DNA from: Absidia repens
Taxonomy: Eukaryota > Mucoromycota > Mucoromycetes > Mucorales > Cunninghamellaceae
Direction of reading: 5' to 3'
NCBI GenBank assembly: GCA_002105175.1
Contig: MCGE01000009.1
Location: 620,001-684,000 of the forward strand
DNA: 64,000 nt
Part shown: positions 40,001-51,683 of the stretch, in pieces
How the letters are laid out: every line of letters begins with the position of its first letter
Numbering within the stretch: the stretch's first letter is position 1
The notes under the pieces: generated by a model
Database searches by the model: none
The model's input: only the letters and a program-made list of their open reading frames with translations
What the model was told of the DNA's origin: nothing
Translations under genes and position numbers: made by a program

Positions 40001-42361
40001 GTATAATGACAGATGTTGGTGATTTTGTGCGGCTGTGTTGGTGATGCTGAGTTGTCCCTTTATTGCCATGCGTGGAGGTCGATTGAGTTGTTGACTTTGA
40101 CATAGATCGGGTTAAAGAATGACGATAATTACTGGCTGTATCAAATGGGCGGATACTGCCATTGTTGGTGTTCGTACTACCGGAAGATCCTGTGGACTGG
40201 GTTCGATGAGCTGTTTTGCGTTCTTTTTCCAATGCTAATATCAAAAGAAAAAAAAAATTAGTACGTCAATATCACTTCCATGTGTTGCGTGCGAATAATA
40301 GCTTACCAAGCATAAATGTGCGAATCTCATCTGTTTTGCAAATATCCAAAGGTGTTTGTTGCTTCTTGTTTTTCAAATGTAAATCCGCATTGCCCTCCAT
40401 GATTAAGACTTCCAGTACCTCGGAGACCGCGCCAAACTCAGCAGCAAAATGCAAAGGCGTATTACCAGTGGGATCGGCGATATTGACTAGGGCACCTAAT
40501 TGAATCAGCAAGGACGCACAGAGACCAAGGTGAGCAGGTATAGTAGGCGCAGCTAGAATGGTTTGTGTGATTGGATCTTGAAGGACATCGACCATGGAGC
40601 TCCTAGGGGTAGTATCCGAGCCAGCGGAGCGAGAAGAGACAGCACTAAAGGTAGATAATCGATGAGCAAACGACGATGCTGATGTTGGTGATGTCGCTGA
40701 CGGGTGCTCAGAGACTGCGGAGGGAGTTTGATTTCCTTCTTCAAAGTGGGTTGGCATAGTGGGCTGAAGGGATGATGAGGAATTTGCACGTAATCGAGGA
40801 AGCTGTTGAACCCCTGCTTGTGATGCTGCTGGTGCTAGCTTTGTTGATTTTTTCTGTATGCCCCATGATTTTCCATCTTGGTCCATCCCAATACGAGCGA
40901 GATGGTGAAGAGCTGTCCGTCCATAACAGGTTTGGGCATTGATATCTGCTCCGGCTTGGTATAACATAGTAAGAGTGTCCAAAGAAGGTAGGGGTTTCGC
41001 ACGCATTGCATGATGAATAGCTGTCAGTCCAGTTTTCGTATCGTGGTAATTGATCAATAAAGCACCTGTGGAACGATTACAATCCCGCTTGATAGGAGGA
41101 GACCATAATAGTAACGTTTGCAAAGATACATGATCATGTGATTTGATTGAGTGTAAAAAGGACATCTGTACAATGTGAACAATCGGAGCTGTGATTGGAT
41201 CCATCAAATCAATGTCTTGCAAGGTGTCGAATTCCAGGTGAGAGAGTGATGATTGATAGTTTGGAAGTGATGAGATAAGTGTGGAGAGATTGGTGTAGCT
41301 GACAGGGTACCGAGCAATAGGATTCACAGGAGCATGTATCATCTATAATAAGGGAATAAATTGAATCATTCTACGGTATTACCATAATTTGAAAATGCGC
41401 TTGACCTACTTACAGAGATATCAGGACGCTTTCTTCGCAATGTTTCTTCACATAACTGGACAATTTCGGAATTGTTTTCGGCATATTGAATAGCGGACCA
41501 GCCATGACTATCAGTAATGTCAGGAGAAGCATCATAGCTAAGGAGCATTTGAACGATAGGTAAATTGCCATCACGAGCTACGAACATCAAAAAAAAAGTT
41601 TAGTTTTTCAAGTTTATTTTGCCACTGTCCCTCTTAACCCTTCCCTGTCTTCCCCTCCCCACCTCCTTCTTACCTGCATACATCAAAGCGGATGCATTTT
41701 TACTGTCAGTCCCGTCCACATCTACTCGACCATCTTCTAGTAAAAGTTCAATCATTTCGGATTTGCCCAGATAACTTGCCAAACAAAGAGGTGTGATTCC
41801 TTTGATTTCATATTGTGGGGAGTTCAAGGTAGAAACGTATAAATTGGGATGCCGTAATAGGATCTTCTTCATAATTAGCAAATGAGTGTTGTGTGTTTGC
41901 GAAATCAAGTGTAAGTTGGAAGTATTGATATCCGATGCGTCCATATCCAGGCCATGAATAGCACAAATCAAAGCTGTCCTGTTATAATTAAATCATATGC
42001 CAAAAAGAGAATAAATATGAATATTGTCATTGTCATTGTCTTTGTCTTTGTTATTGTCTTGCTATGGCGCTTACCGTCCTCGTCCATCCTTGATATTTAT
42101 GTCAGCACCAGCACTTAAAAGCAATCGCACCATCTCCGCATGACCACCAAGGACTGCAATGTTCAAAGGTCGAGTGTGATATTCTTGATCCGATTGAAGT
42201 TTGGCTAATAGATCAGGTCTTGACGCAATGTCGGGTGGTATGACAGGCGAGTATGTATTTTTGGCATTCCAAAGAACAGGACAGTTGACATCGATCCCTG
42301 TCTGTAATAGATGTCGTGCTTTGTCAATGTTGTTTTGTGCCACTGTTATCAAAAACTCCAT
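37087..42361 (-). CDS. Giant ankyrin-repeat and coiled-coil protein
   Basis: Six exons: 42075-42361, 41674-41978, 41414-41577, 40307-41342, 37546-40234, 37087-37456; phases agree and give 1,616 residues. The first ~600 residues hold ankyrin repeats, some diverged: RPLNIAVLGGHAEMVRLLLSAGADINIKDG, ITPLCLASYLGKSEMIELLLEDG, TGLTAIHHAM...LYQAGADINAQTCYGRTALHHLA, NTPLHFAAEFGAVSEVLEVLIMEGNADLHLKN. Then a Ser/Thr-rich linker, long charged helices (EEEWILKRTVVQLRYDLRDAHDNFDQTEQRAERMM..., LEEDQDELIGQLEHWRR) likely forming coiled coils, poly-Gln and poly-Ser tracts, and a basic Ser-rich tail (NRRISLAQSM, RKRTSVMSTSS). No enzyme domain seen. It may be a scaffold; no specific family is claimed. The start at 42361 is preceded by a T-rich leader. 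Confidence 0.85.
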
Positions 42362-43527
42362 GGAATTATGAATAAAAGTGACAACAGTAAATAAAAAAGA
42401 TAACAATAAGAAATTAAAAAAAAAAAAGGAAAATAGAAGAAAAAAGGGTGAAAAAAAGGGGAACGCCTTCTCCGGCAAAATTTATTCTGGTGTACAACCC
42501 TCCTGAAACCAACCCTCCGGGTTGTATTTTAACGTCCGCTAATAAAACGTTCTACTACAGAGATAAAACACATCCTTTCACAAACTGGTTACCATATTAA
42601 CATTGAAGAGCTTGGTATAGTTACAGTCTGGTTGGGATATTGTCATCTAAAGGGAGTGTGGTGTTATTAGTAAATTCAAGTGATTTTTTTCAGGCACATT
42701 AGTTTAAAGTCAGATGCTGTTTTTATTCAATTCATTATGCCGTGCGGTTTCTGTTATTAAATTCCATGATAAAAAAAAAACCACTATTATGTATTTTCAT
42801 ACACAATATATTACGTGTTGGGGTTTAGACGGGGTGAATGGATCAAGAGTTAAAGGAAAACACGCGGTTTAGATATTATTGACAATATGATATTATTATT
42901 TATATGAAAGAATTCCTGGTCAACGTGAGCATGAGAAAAAAAAGCAACATGATTGTTCCACCGCGCTATATTTGTGTATCCCTCCTCCTATTTTATGCAC
43001 AAACATTATAGTTGGTTAAAATCACTCAAATTATAGATTTCTGAACATAGGACACAGAGTTTTTTAAATATTTCTTTTGTCACGCATTCATGACGTACAG
43101 TACTGTACAGGGCACAATATAGTATCTGCAGCACACTGGGAAAAGTCTAACAATGAAGTAAGTCACTTAAATTCGCTGACTGCCCAATCCTGAACTTTCA
43201 AATTTTTATGGATGACAGCATTTTCTATATTGTTAAAATCTATTTCTCCTCATTATCCCGGCTACATTTGACTTTTGGACTATAGAAGTTATTCCACAAA
43301 ATTGCCATAGCGATCCCATTGTCAAAAAATCATATATCGGCATTTAAAAGTTTTCGTTTTTCGTCCTATATATTTTTTTTTCTGGCTTTTCTTTACTTTT
43401 TTTTTTCCATCCAAAGAAAATCTTTTTATGTATGCTGTATAATGTTTGGTAAGATCTAACCTTCTGTATCTATGCATATATGCCATAACATGCCTACTCA
43501 CTTTATCTTCTTTGCTTGTTTGATAGT
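42362..43527. other. Divergent promoter region between the ankyrin and PIG-A genes
   Basis: AT-rich with a perfect palindrome GTACAGTACTGTAC at 43095-43108. A possible 5' UTR intron of PIG-A (donor GTAAGA at about 43450, acceptor TGATAG at 43526) is suggested by splice-like sites, but no in-frame upstream ATG fits. No other gene seen. Confidence 0.5.
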
Positions 43528-45464
43528 ATGGTATGCGACTTTTTCTATCCCAATATGGGTGGGGTGGAAAGTCATCTATTTTTACTCGCGCAACGACTCA
43601 TTCAAAGCGGACACAAGGTATTCATAGACATTATACTTGTATGAACCTTTTTATCACTTAATCACTCTTTTTTTTTTATTATAGGTGATTATTATAACCC
43701 ATTCCTATGGTAATCGAAAAGGTGTACGCTACATGACCAATGGATTAAAGGTGTATTATGTGCCGACGCTTGTGATCTATTCCGAAGCAACGTTACCGAC
43801 GCTTTATGGCTGCTTTCCTCTGTTTCGCAATATCTTTATTCGTGAATCAATCGACATTGTCCATGGTCATGGTGCGTTCTCAGCTCTTTGTCAAGAAGCA
43901 ATTCTTCACGGCAAAACTATGGGTCTCAAAGTCTGTTTTACTGATCACTCGCTGTTTGGTTTTGCGGATGCCAGCTCTATATTGACAAACAAACTATTGA
44001 AATTCACTCTTAGTGATGTCGATCATGTTATCTGCGTCTCTCATACAAGGTAAGCCAGGAGGGGGTGGGCGGAATGAATTACTCACATTATCATGATATT
44101 CAATCCTACGTTTTGTGTTTACAATAGCAAAGAAAATACCGTGCTTCGTGCTGCATTATCCCCTAGAAATGTTTCTGTTATACCCAATGCAGTTGTTGCC
44201 TCCCAATTCTTACCTGATCCATCCGCTGCTGATCCCAAATGGAGTAAGTGAATTCCTCGCCTCTCATGTAAATAGTTGAATGATTGGTTGATACTCACAT
44301 ATGGACCTTTTTTTTCGTCTTCTTCTCCTATTTATATTGTAGTTACTATTGTCGTGATTAGTCGTTTGGTATATCGGAAAGGGGTGGATTTACTTGTGGC
44401 TGTGATTCCAAGGATTTGTGCCATGCACAAAAACGTTCGGTTTATTATAGGTAACATGAAGAGAAGGAAGCAAACAGGGTCAAAAAACATAGGTTGACAA
44501 ACGCGTTTTTGACTTTATTTGATACAGGGGGTGATGGTCCAAAACGAATTGATTTGGAACAAATGAGGGAAAAACATTTATTACAAGATCGTGTGGAATT
44601 ATTGGGACCTGTGAAGCATCATCAAGTACGAAACATTCTGATTCAGGGAAATATCTTTCTGAATACAAGTTTGACCGAAGCCTTCTGTATTGCTATTGTA
44701 GAAGCTGCATGTGCTGGGTAAGAAAGAGCGGGGAGATATTAACTACAAACATAGTTTAGTAAACTGATCCGGCGATTTTCCTCTTCTTATTTTTCTTTAG
44801 TTTATTTGTTGTTAGCACCAAGGTGGGTGGTGTACCAGAAGTCTTACCGAATCACATGATAAATTATGCCACACCTGAAGAAGATGGTATGTTTATATGA
44901 TTTTCTCTTTTTATGTGTAAGCTAACTGAAATTTGACTTGAATACATAGATTTGATCATTGCGATTTCCAAGGCATTACACATGACAAGGTTCAAAAAGG
45001 TGGACCCTAGTAAATTCAACGATGAACTTAAGGATATGTATAGTTGGTCAAATGTGGCGGAACGAACAGAAAAGGTATTATGATTTTTTTATCACGATTA
45101 TTGGAAACGCGCGATGAAGGGTTGGGAAAATGACACTATTTATATATAGATTTATGATTTGATTTGTCAAACACAAGTGTCTCCCTTGATTGAACGCTTT
45201 CGTCGGTATTATGGCTGTGGACTTTATGCAGGGAAGATTTTTTGTATGGTGATGGCATTAGATTATCTATTCTGGATCTTTCTCGAATTTATGTTTCCAC
45301 GGGATAGCATCGAGCTGGCAACAACGTTTCCTTATGAAAGATATAGACAGCAAATGGATCAGCAACGACGGTCCCCCTCTCCGAGGATGTCGAATGGGAA
45401 ACAAGATTTTTATGGTGATGGTGGTGGCGATGGTGATGGTGACATAGACAAAGGAGTAGTGTAG
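43528..45464 (+). CDS. GPI3: GPI-GlcNAc transferase catalytic subunit PIG-A/GPI3
   Basis: Eight exons: 43528-43617, 43685-44049, 44128-44243, 44343-44450, 44528-44717, 44801-44886, 44950-45074, 45150-45464 (464 residues, phases agree). N-terminus [30 protein letters not shown], then [89 protein letters not shown], and the GT4 E-x7-E motif in [17 protein letters not shown]-terminal hydrophobic helix ([17 protein letters not shown]) is the expected ER membrane anchor. Role: first step of GPI-anchor synthesis on the ER cytosolic face. The tail ends in a Gly/Asp repeat. ATG at 43528 lies two bases after an acceptor-like site, so a 5' UTR intron is likely. Confidence 0.95.
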
Positions 45465-46515
45465 ATAGATATCTTTATTTTAATAGTATGGTTTTTTATT
45501 AGCATAGAATGTTGGGCACTCATTAGATATATTAATTAGTTTATTATTTTACTTATTATACTTTGATAAAAAAAAAAAGCTATTTGGTATTGACTATATT
45601 TGATGACTAAAATGGATCATACATGTTTTATTTCTGAAGGGCAACAGTCAACTTTATATGATATGATGCGGTTTAAGTACCTGATGAATATCAAAAACCT
45701 CATATAAGTATTGATAATGAATAATACATCTGATGGGCGGGTTGTTTTTTCGCTAGGGGATTCTTGGTGCTTTGTGTAATTATGGGTTGCTTTCAATTTT
45801 TGATCAGTAGTCATATATAAGTCAGGGGATATCATAACCATCACGGTAACAAAAGTTATATTGCAATTACTGTATTATCAAATATTTATATTGTAATTGC
45901 CATATATGAAATATGAGAGCTTTATTTGAAAACAATATTGATATATGATAAATACAATATGTTTATTACCTTCTACAAGATGTGTGTTGTATATAGGAAT
46001 TCAACGTCGTAAAAATAAAATATGAAAGCGCACTGTACTCACACAACTTTTTCGTAAATATTTTGTCGTTGTAATTCCTCGACCTCTCAGTCAAAGCCAA
46101 CTAACTTCAAATACCTCAAGCGTCACTTTTTTCTAGAAAAAAACAACTAACCACATAACTTCGCTCTTTTCCGCACGATATGATCAACCGTTTATTGCCA
46201 TACACACAAAAACAGAAATAGAAAAAAAAAAAAAAGTGGACGTATTTTATTAAAAAGTGACAAATTCATGAAAATCAACATGAAGATGTAAATGAGACAA
46301 TTATATTAAAGGGAGATCTTTTCTTTTATTCAATTCTGCTACTAAATACTACTAAAATGTATGTACAAGGATTGTTTTGATTGTTTTTCGACTACAAGCA
46401 TCCATATATGATAATAAATAAATAAAAAAAAGTAATAAAAACGATGGAAGAGGGTGGGAAGCACTAGTATATAATAAAAGCAAGTGTTATTTGGTAGATA
46501 AAGGGGGATACTAGA
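45465..46515. other. Convergent intergenic region
   Basis: AT-rich 1 kb between two convergent stop codons, with several AATAAA-type hexamers on both strands. ORFs here are short and featureless. Nothing else seen. Confidence 0.6.
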
Positions 46516-47787
46516 CTAAGAGTCCATTCTAGATTTGGCTTCGTTAGTGATAGATTCAATGACATCCAACTGAAGTAACTCCTTGACAGAGTAAGATAAA
46601 GAGGCTAGCATTTTAAAAAAGAAAATCAATTAGTATGCTTTTATATATTGCATTAATGGGGGGGGGGGAAGAGTGTTACCTTCATAAGTATACACCACAA
46701 TGGTATCGTTGATATACATGTATTGTTTGGCCAAAGCAGCTATGCAGTTGATGACCCGAGCAATGTCACTACGTTCTTCTTCATTGATAGGCTATAAAAA
46801 GAGAAAGATAAGAACATCATTTCGAGTATTTGCTATTTTTATGAAAATTACATCATTTGTACTAGAATAGACCACGCTTGTATCAAAATCATCGGTAGCC
46901 ACGTTAGATAAACCTTGTAATTTCTTATTGACCCAGATATAACCATTTAGCCCCAAGATAATATCTACGCCACAAGGTAAAGTATGGAATTGGGATTTAC
47001 AACGTTGTACCAATACAGGAGGCACACAAAGGAAGGAGCCATTTCTCAATTTGCAAAACTTGAATCCACGTGTATGAAGACCCATTGTCCCGTCTGAATA
47101 AAAACTTTGTACTTCGGCCTATTCGAAAGATAAGTAAGTGAATCATGACGCGTATGAATCGAAGTATCCTTACTTACCACCAAAACATCGCCTTCAGAAA
47201 AGAATTGTCGCATTTGTAGTTCATCCGATTCTGTTTTCCGTCTCTATAAACATACACGATATACCAAATAAAATGATTAAAAAACCAAGTAACGTAGAAA
47301 AGAAACATATATCACTTACTTGAACACCCCCAGGTAAACTGACGGAGCTAAGCAATAACATGGCATCTTGTCTGCCGTTGACATCCACCTTCCAACGTTT
47401 CATTGCCACCTGATACAATACACAAGTATGTAAGTCAGTAAAATACACAGACGATCAAAGATTTTCAAGTCATTTTACCTCAGTGATCCGACCCACTACA
47501 ATATCCCCAATTTCAGGAGTGTAACGACTTTTTAAAGGACGTACAGACAAGAGTTTGTTGACCCGTTCGACGGTACCTGCTACAGAAGATATCACTGCTG
47601 CCGATCCATCCGTGTCGTCCGCATACGTCCCGTGGCCCCTCATGAATTGTTGGTCTGTGGTCACTGTTTCCCCCGGATTCACAAGAGGTGCATCGTATTC
47701 GTCGACATCCATATTTTTATCCCCTTTTCTGCTGTTACGTGACGCCACTTGTTCCGTTGATACTGGTGATAATATACGTAAATCCAT
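46516..47787 (-). CDS. RRP4: Exosome cap subunit RRP4/EXOSC2
   Basis: Six exons: 47479-47787, 47320-47409, 47178-47243, 46852-47118, 46680-46791, 46516-46604 (310 residues). Family features: [21 protein letters not shown] (conserved PG...RGHGT), [38 protein letters not shown] leading into the S1 domain ([29 protein letters not shown]), [20 protein letters not shown], then the KH-type part with [11 protein letters not shown]. Role: RNA-binding cap protein of the 3'-5' exosome in nucleus and cytoplasm. It is divergent from the SET gene with 178 nt between start codons. Confidence 0.95.
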
Positions 47788-47965
47788 CTTGTATGTGTGT
47801 AAAAGAAAAAGGTTGGTTTAAAGAAAAAAAAAAAAATGGGGGCCGCCTGAATTTTTTTTTTTTTTGGAGTTTGTTAAGTGGCTTGCCTGGTACCTGTCTG
47901 CCGGTCTGGTGCGGAGTTCAATTTTCCTTTTTTTTTTTCACCCTCTTTTTTTTTTCCAAGAATGA

Positions 47966-48463
47966 ATGATTGAACTTATGGACAACGATACACCTACTAT
48001 TGCTTTACCTCAACACAAACTCCAACTTGAACTTCGCACCGATGAGCGAAAAGGACGAGGGGTATTTGCAACGATCCCCATAGAACGACGAACATTGATT
48101 ACCATCTCACCCATACTCCTGTTTCCTCATGAAGAATACAATGCTCATGGGCAATACACACAACTTGACCACTACACGTATAAATGGAAAGATGGCATGG
48201 CTTTGGCACTTGGTTTAGGATCCATGTTTAACCACGACAATGATCCCAATGTAGGGTTTATGCGCGACTTTGAAAACAAACTGATTCGGTATGTGGCGTT
48301 ACGTGATATTGCCGTGGACGAAGAACTATGTATATCCTATGGTGCCAATCTGTGGTTTGAAGACGCTACTGCAGATGGTGATGATAGAAAACAACAAATA
48401 ATGCAGCAACAGTCGGATAGTGAAGACGATATGGCTTGGATGCAAATGGTGATGGATGGTTGA
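47966..48463 (+). CDS. Small SET-domain protein
   Basis: Single exon of 165 residues: a compact stand-alone SET domain with RKGRGVFATIPIERRTLITISPILLF, ALGLGSMFNHDNDPNVGFMRD (the NHxxxPN motif) and LRDIAVDEELCISYGANLWF. Such proteins are probable lysine methyltransferases, but the substrate is unknown and no post-SET cysteines are visible. The frame closes just after an acidic tail. Immediately downstream another frame (48436-48701, one intron) would supply a basic stretch and transmembrane helix; see findings. It shares a 178-nt divergent intergenic region with RRP4. Confidence 0.85.
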   Translation: MIELMDNDTPTIALPQHKLQLELRTDERKGRGVFATIPIERRTLITISPILLFPHEEYNAHGQYTQLDHYTYKWKDGMALALGLGSMFNHDNDPNVGFMRDFENKLIRYVALRDIAVDEELCISYGANLWFEDATADGDDRKQQIMQQQSDSEDDMAWMQMVMDG

Positions 48464-48701
48464 AAAAACGGAGCAAGCATGACTCTTTGTTGTTGTTGCT
48501 AGCACTGGTGGCTCTTTTGCCCTATGTTTTGCTTGGTTTATCTAGATGGAATGTGGTGACGGTAAGACTACAGCAATCGTTTATGTTATACTTCTGTTAC
48601 TATGCCAGCTCATCATTCAATTTTTTTTTTTATTTGTATAGATGATTGACCAAACTGCTGGGCATATGCTATCCCCACACTTATTCCATAGTTTAGATTA
48701 G
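48436..48701 (+). other. Spliceable downstream frame with transmembrane helix, overlapping the SET gene end
   Basis: Open frame 48436-48561, donor GTAAGA at 48562, acceptor TTTGTATAG at 48641, then 48642-48701 to a stop, in phase. It reads WLKKRSKHDSLLLLLALVALLPYVLLGLSRW...MIDQTAGHMLSPHLFHSLD. This is a basic stretch plus a ~19-residue hydrophobic segment and a short tail, like a tail anchor. It is offset from the SET frame by the equivalent of one missing base. Could be the true SET C-terminus broken by an indel, or 3' UTR coincidence. Confidence 0.4.
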
Positions 48702-49347
48702 CTTATATACCTTTCACCATTCCATTATCAATAGTATCTTTCCCATATTACATATATATGTATATGCATTTATAGCCTGAATAAACTATTTATTTTTGCC
48801 TGATTTGTTACAATATTGTATTGCATTATGTTGTTTCCAACGAGGACTCTTGGGCATAATCCCTTTTTCATCGTTATTCATGGTATACATGTGTATGATT
48901 ATTATACTACTATAGTGACACTTATAAAACCATCAATCATCACTTTATATCAATGGCAACAGCAACTGATCATTGCTAGCGACAAAAATTGACACATAGG
49001 AGGATTTGTTTCCATTCCAGGCAACGAATACTTTCATGCAAGGAATGAAATCGGATTGTAACTGACTCTCACTATATATAGTACTCACTTGAATTTTAAA
49101 TAAAGTTGATAAAAAAAAATTACCGTATCATATCATTCTTCTACTTTATTACTCACAAGCAGTTCTGGATTGATCAGCAGAGAAGTGATTGATTCATTGC
49201 AGGCTCACTGAGAATGGAAAAAGCACGATGCAGTGATTAGTAATTTTTGGTGACACATGAAAGGGTTAAATAAGGGGTTTGCATACCTATTTTATTTCCT
49301 TTTTACTTGATTTTTTCCTTTTTATTCCATCAAATATATAGCATAGA
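48702..49347. other. Intergenic region
   Basis: AT-rich, with AATAAA at 48779-48784 (probable poly(A) signal of the SET gene). Nothing else supportable. Confidence 0.6.
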
Positions 49348-50039
49348 ATGATTACTTCCTTTCTACCAGGGATTACTGATACCGAATGGATGGTGATCAA
49401 GTACACTGTGGTACTTTCAATAATGGGGCAATTAGCATGGTTTGGATGGTGGCAGGGAACGAATGGACTCAAAACAGAACGCCAACGAGCATATATATTA
49501 TCTCTTTTAAGCAGTATTATTATGACACTAGGCTCGTTGCCGTATGTTTACCAGGTCACTTACCATCAACGCGGCAACTTGAACTTGCTATTGACTTCCA
49601 CATCCACTTCGGCGTTTATTGCCTCTCCCATTCTGACGTTAATGCCCGTGGCTCTGACAGCATTTTTCATGTCATTTTTGATCCTGGATTTGGCAGTCGG
49701 GTTGATATGGTACAAGAGTAAAATTGTTTTGTTGAAGGGATATGCGCATCATATTGTATATTTTTGTCTATTGGCATGGGTGTTGAATCGTCATTATGGT
49801 GGAATATTTATGGGTATGTGTGTTCTGGAAATACCTACGTTGTTACTCTCGGCGGGGTCTGTCCATGGGCCCTGGCGTCGTGATTATCTCTTTGCCCTGA
49901 CTTTTTTGGCCACCCGTATTGTGTTTCATGGCTACATGGTTGCTTGCGCTTATTCCCTTTATGGCCTCACACCGATCACCCGAGCTTTGGCGGCTTTTTT
50001 ACCTGTGCATCTATATTGGTTTTTTGGTAGGCCAAGCAT

Positions 50040-50077
<38 letters not shown>

Positions 50078-50607
50078 ATGAGCGAGGATTTAATATTTTT
50101 GCATTGATAGGCTTCATTCAGCAACAAAAACGCTTGTATCACCTCAACCAGGAACTGTCCCTCAGGTCATGCCCTCAATCTAACATCTCCACTACGAAAC
50201 CGTCCAATATTTCCAGCAACGTTACCGACAACAAACCCTCCACAACAACTACTACCATCACCACGAATTCAGCAAAAAGAGGTAACATGACTCACTCAGA
50301 AACCACCATCAGCACGCCTGCGACCGTAGTAACGATGCGCAATGTATACGGAGAACACGGAAAAAATGGGCATGATAATAAAAATTTGAACACGAGCACA
50401 CGGGAACAACAAGCAGATTTACCAGGTTCGTTTACCGTTGACCAGCAACTTGATCCATCCACATCCGTTCCCTCATCAAAGCCCAGGAAAATTCGTGGGT
50501 TTTGGGATAGGGCATACCAACGTCTCCGTCAAGAACAACATGAACAAGAACAGCATGAACAAGAACAACGACGAAAACGACACACCCTGGCGGTACCAGC
50601 CTATTGA
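49348..50607 (+). CDS. TLC-domain (TRAM/LAG1/CLN8) multi-pass membrane protein
   Basis: Two exons, 49348-50026 and 50111-50607 (391 residues; phase agrees). About seven hydrophobic segments cover residues 15-230. Features include RQRAYILSLLSSIIMTLGSLPYV, SFLILDLAVGLIWYKS, GYAHHIVYFCLLAWVLNRHYGGIF (the conserved HH of TLC proteins), ATRIVFHGY and LPVHLYWFFG. The cytosolic C-terminus is Ser/Thr/Gln-rich. Most similar in pattern to TMEM56/TLCD-type proteins rather than ceramide synthases, with no Hox-like domain. The intron holds about 34 A on the coding strand, opposite to the poly-T usual in other introns; reading through it would give a Lys run, which argues for splicing. Confidence 0.88.
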
Positions 50608-51683
50608 AACACTTGCACATTTATTTTTAATCCACGCACATCTGTATTGTCCTTTTTTATTCTTAGTTTATTCGAGTCCGTTAGAATATAACAATATTTT
50701 CTTTTATATGCTTTTTTTTTTTTTTTTTTTTTTTTTTTGCACCAATAAATGATCTAGAATTTCCTGAAGCATGTGGAAATCATAGATTTACTGTGGGGGA
50801 GAGTTCGCATTTTTTATTTCACTCTCAGCACACTTGATTTTCCATTTTTTCCATTTTTTCCCTTTCTTCTTTTCTTTCTATGTTTTTCAGGACATCACCT
50901 TCAATTGAAGCTTCATTGAAGTGGTAGTGATCTTGGATTAGTGTTAGAACTTCGATTAGGGGCATTTTAAAAAATGCAATACAAACACCATGGGGAAACC
51001 CTTTCATTTTAGATCTAAGATTTGGGACCGCCCATTAGATTGGGCTTCATCTTTAGAATAGTGTTTTAGAGTCAGTTATTAGCATAGCTTAGTATTAGTC
51101 TGTCATAGTTTCTATACACATCTGAATAAAGTATGTGTTATCTTTTACCATCAGTCTCTCTCTCATGCGTTTCAAAGTCTTGTTGAATGGGATGTACGTG
51201 TGTTGAACAATAATAAAATAACAAACTACCAGTAATAAATTGAAACTGCTAATATCATTATTATCACCTCTACTCCATTTCGGCATTCATAAGAAATCTT
51301 TTGGCAGTTTTGGTTGTTTGTTGTAGTATTCAAGGTAAGTAGCTGTGGTTTTTTCTTTATTGCTCACAAGTCCACGTAGTTATAGAATTTGCCTCCAACC
51401 CGCCGATCTCTATTTATGGCTGGTAAAGAGATCAACCTACGATGTGGAAAATCTCCTCTCCCCCTATATTAGGGCCATCACAACTAAGTCTGAGGGGGGA
51501 CCAGACTGACGGAATTTTTTTTTTTAGTTAATGGCGAATATACCACCAGTGTGTATATGTGCCCTACCCCAATAGCTTTGGTCCTATTTTACACAACAGT
51601 TTAATTAAATAGAATATTCCTTTTGTTTCATTGTCATTTATTTATTGAATATAATGTATTACATATATATATATATATATATT
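50608..51683. other. Convergent intergenic region with one dispersed repeat
   Basis: A T run at 50710-50738, copy G of the dispersed repeat (about 50830-51210), a CT/GGG-rich patch around 51440-51510, and (TA)n at 51664-51682. No gene seen. Confidence 0.6.
50830..51210 (+). repeat. Dispersed repeat, type II, copy G
   Basis: Landmarks: T/CT tract 50845-50885, GGATTAGTGTTAGAACTTCGAT, GGGGCATTTTAAAAAATGCAATAC (perfect GCATTTT/AAAATGC hairpin), GGGGAAACCCTTTCATTTTAG, GGGACCGCCCATTAGATTGGGC, CTGAATAAAGTATGTG, then CATCAGTCTCTCTCTCATGC. Confidence 0.78.
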
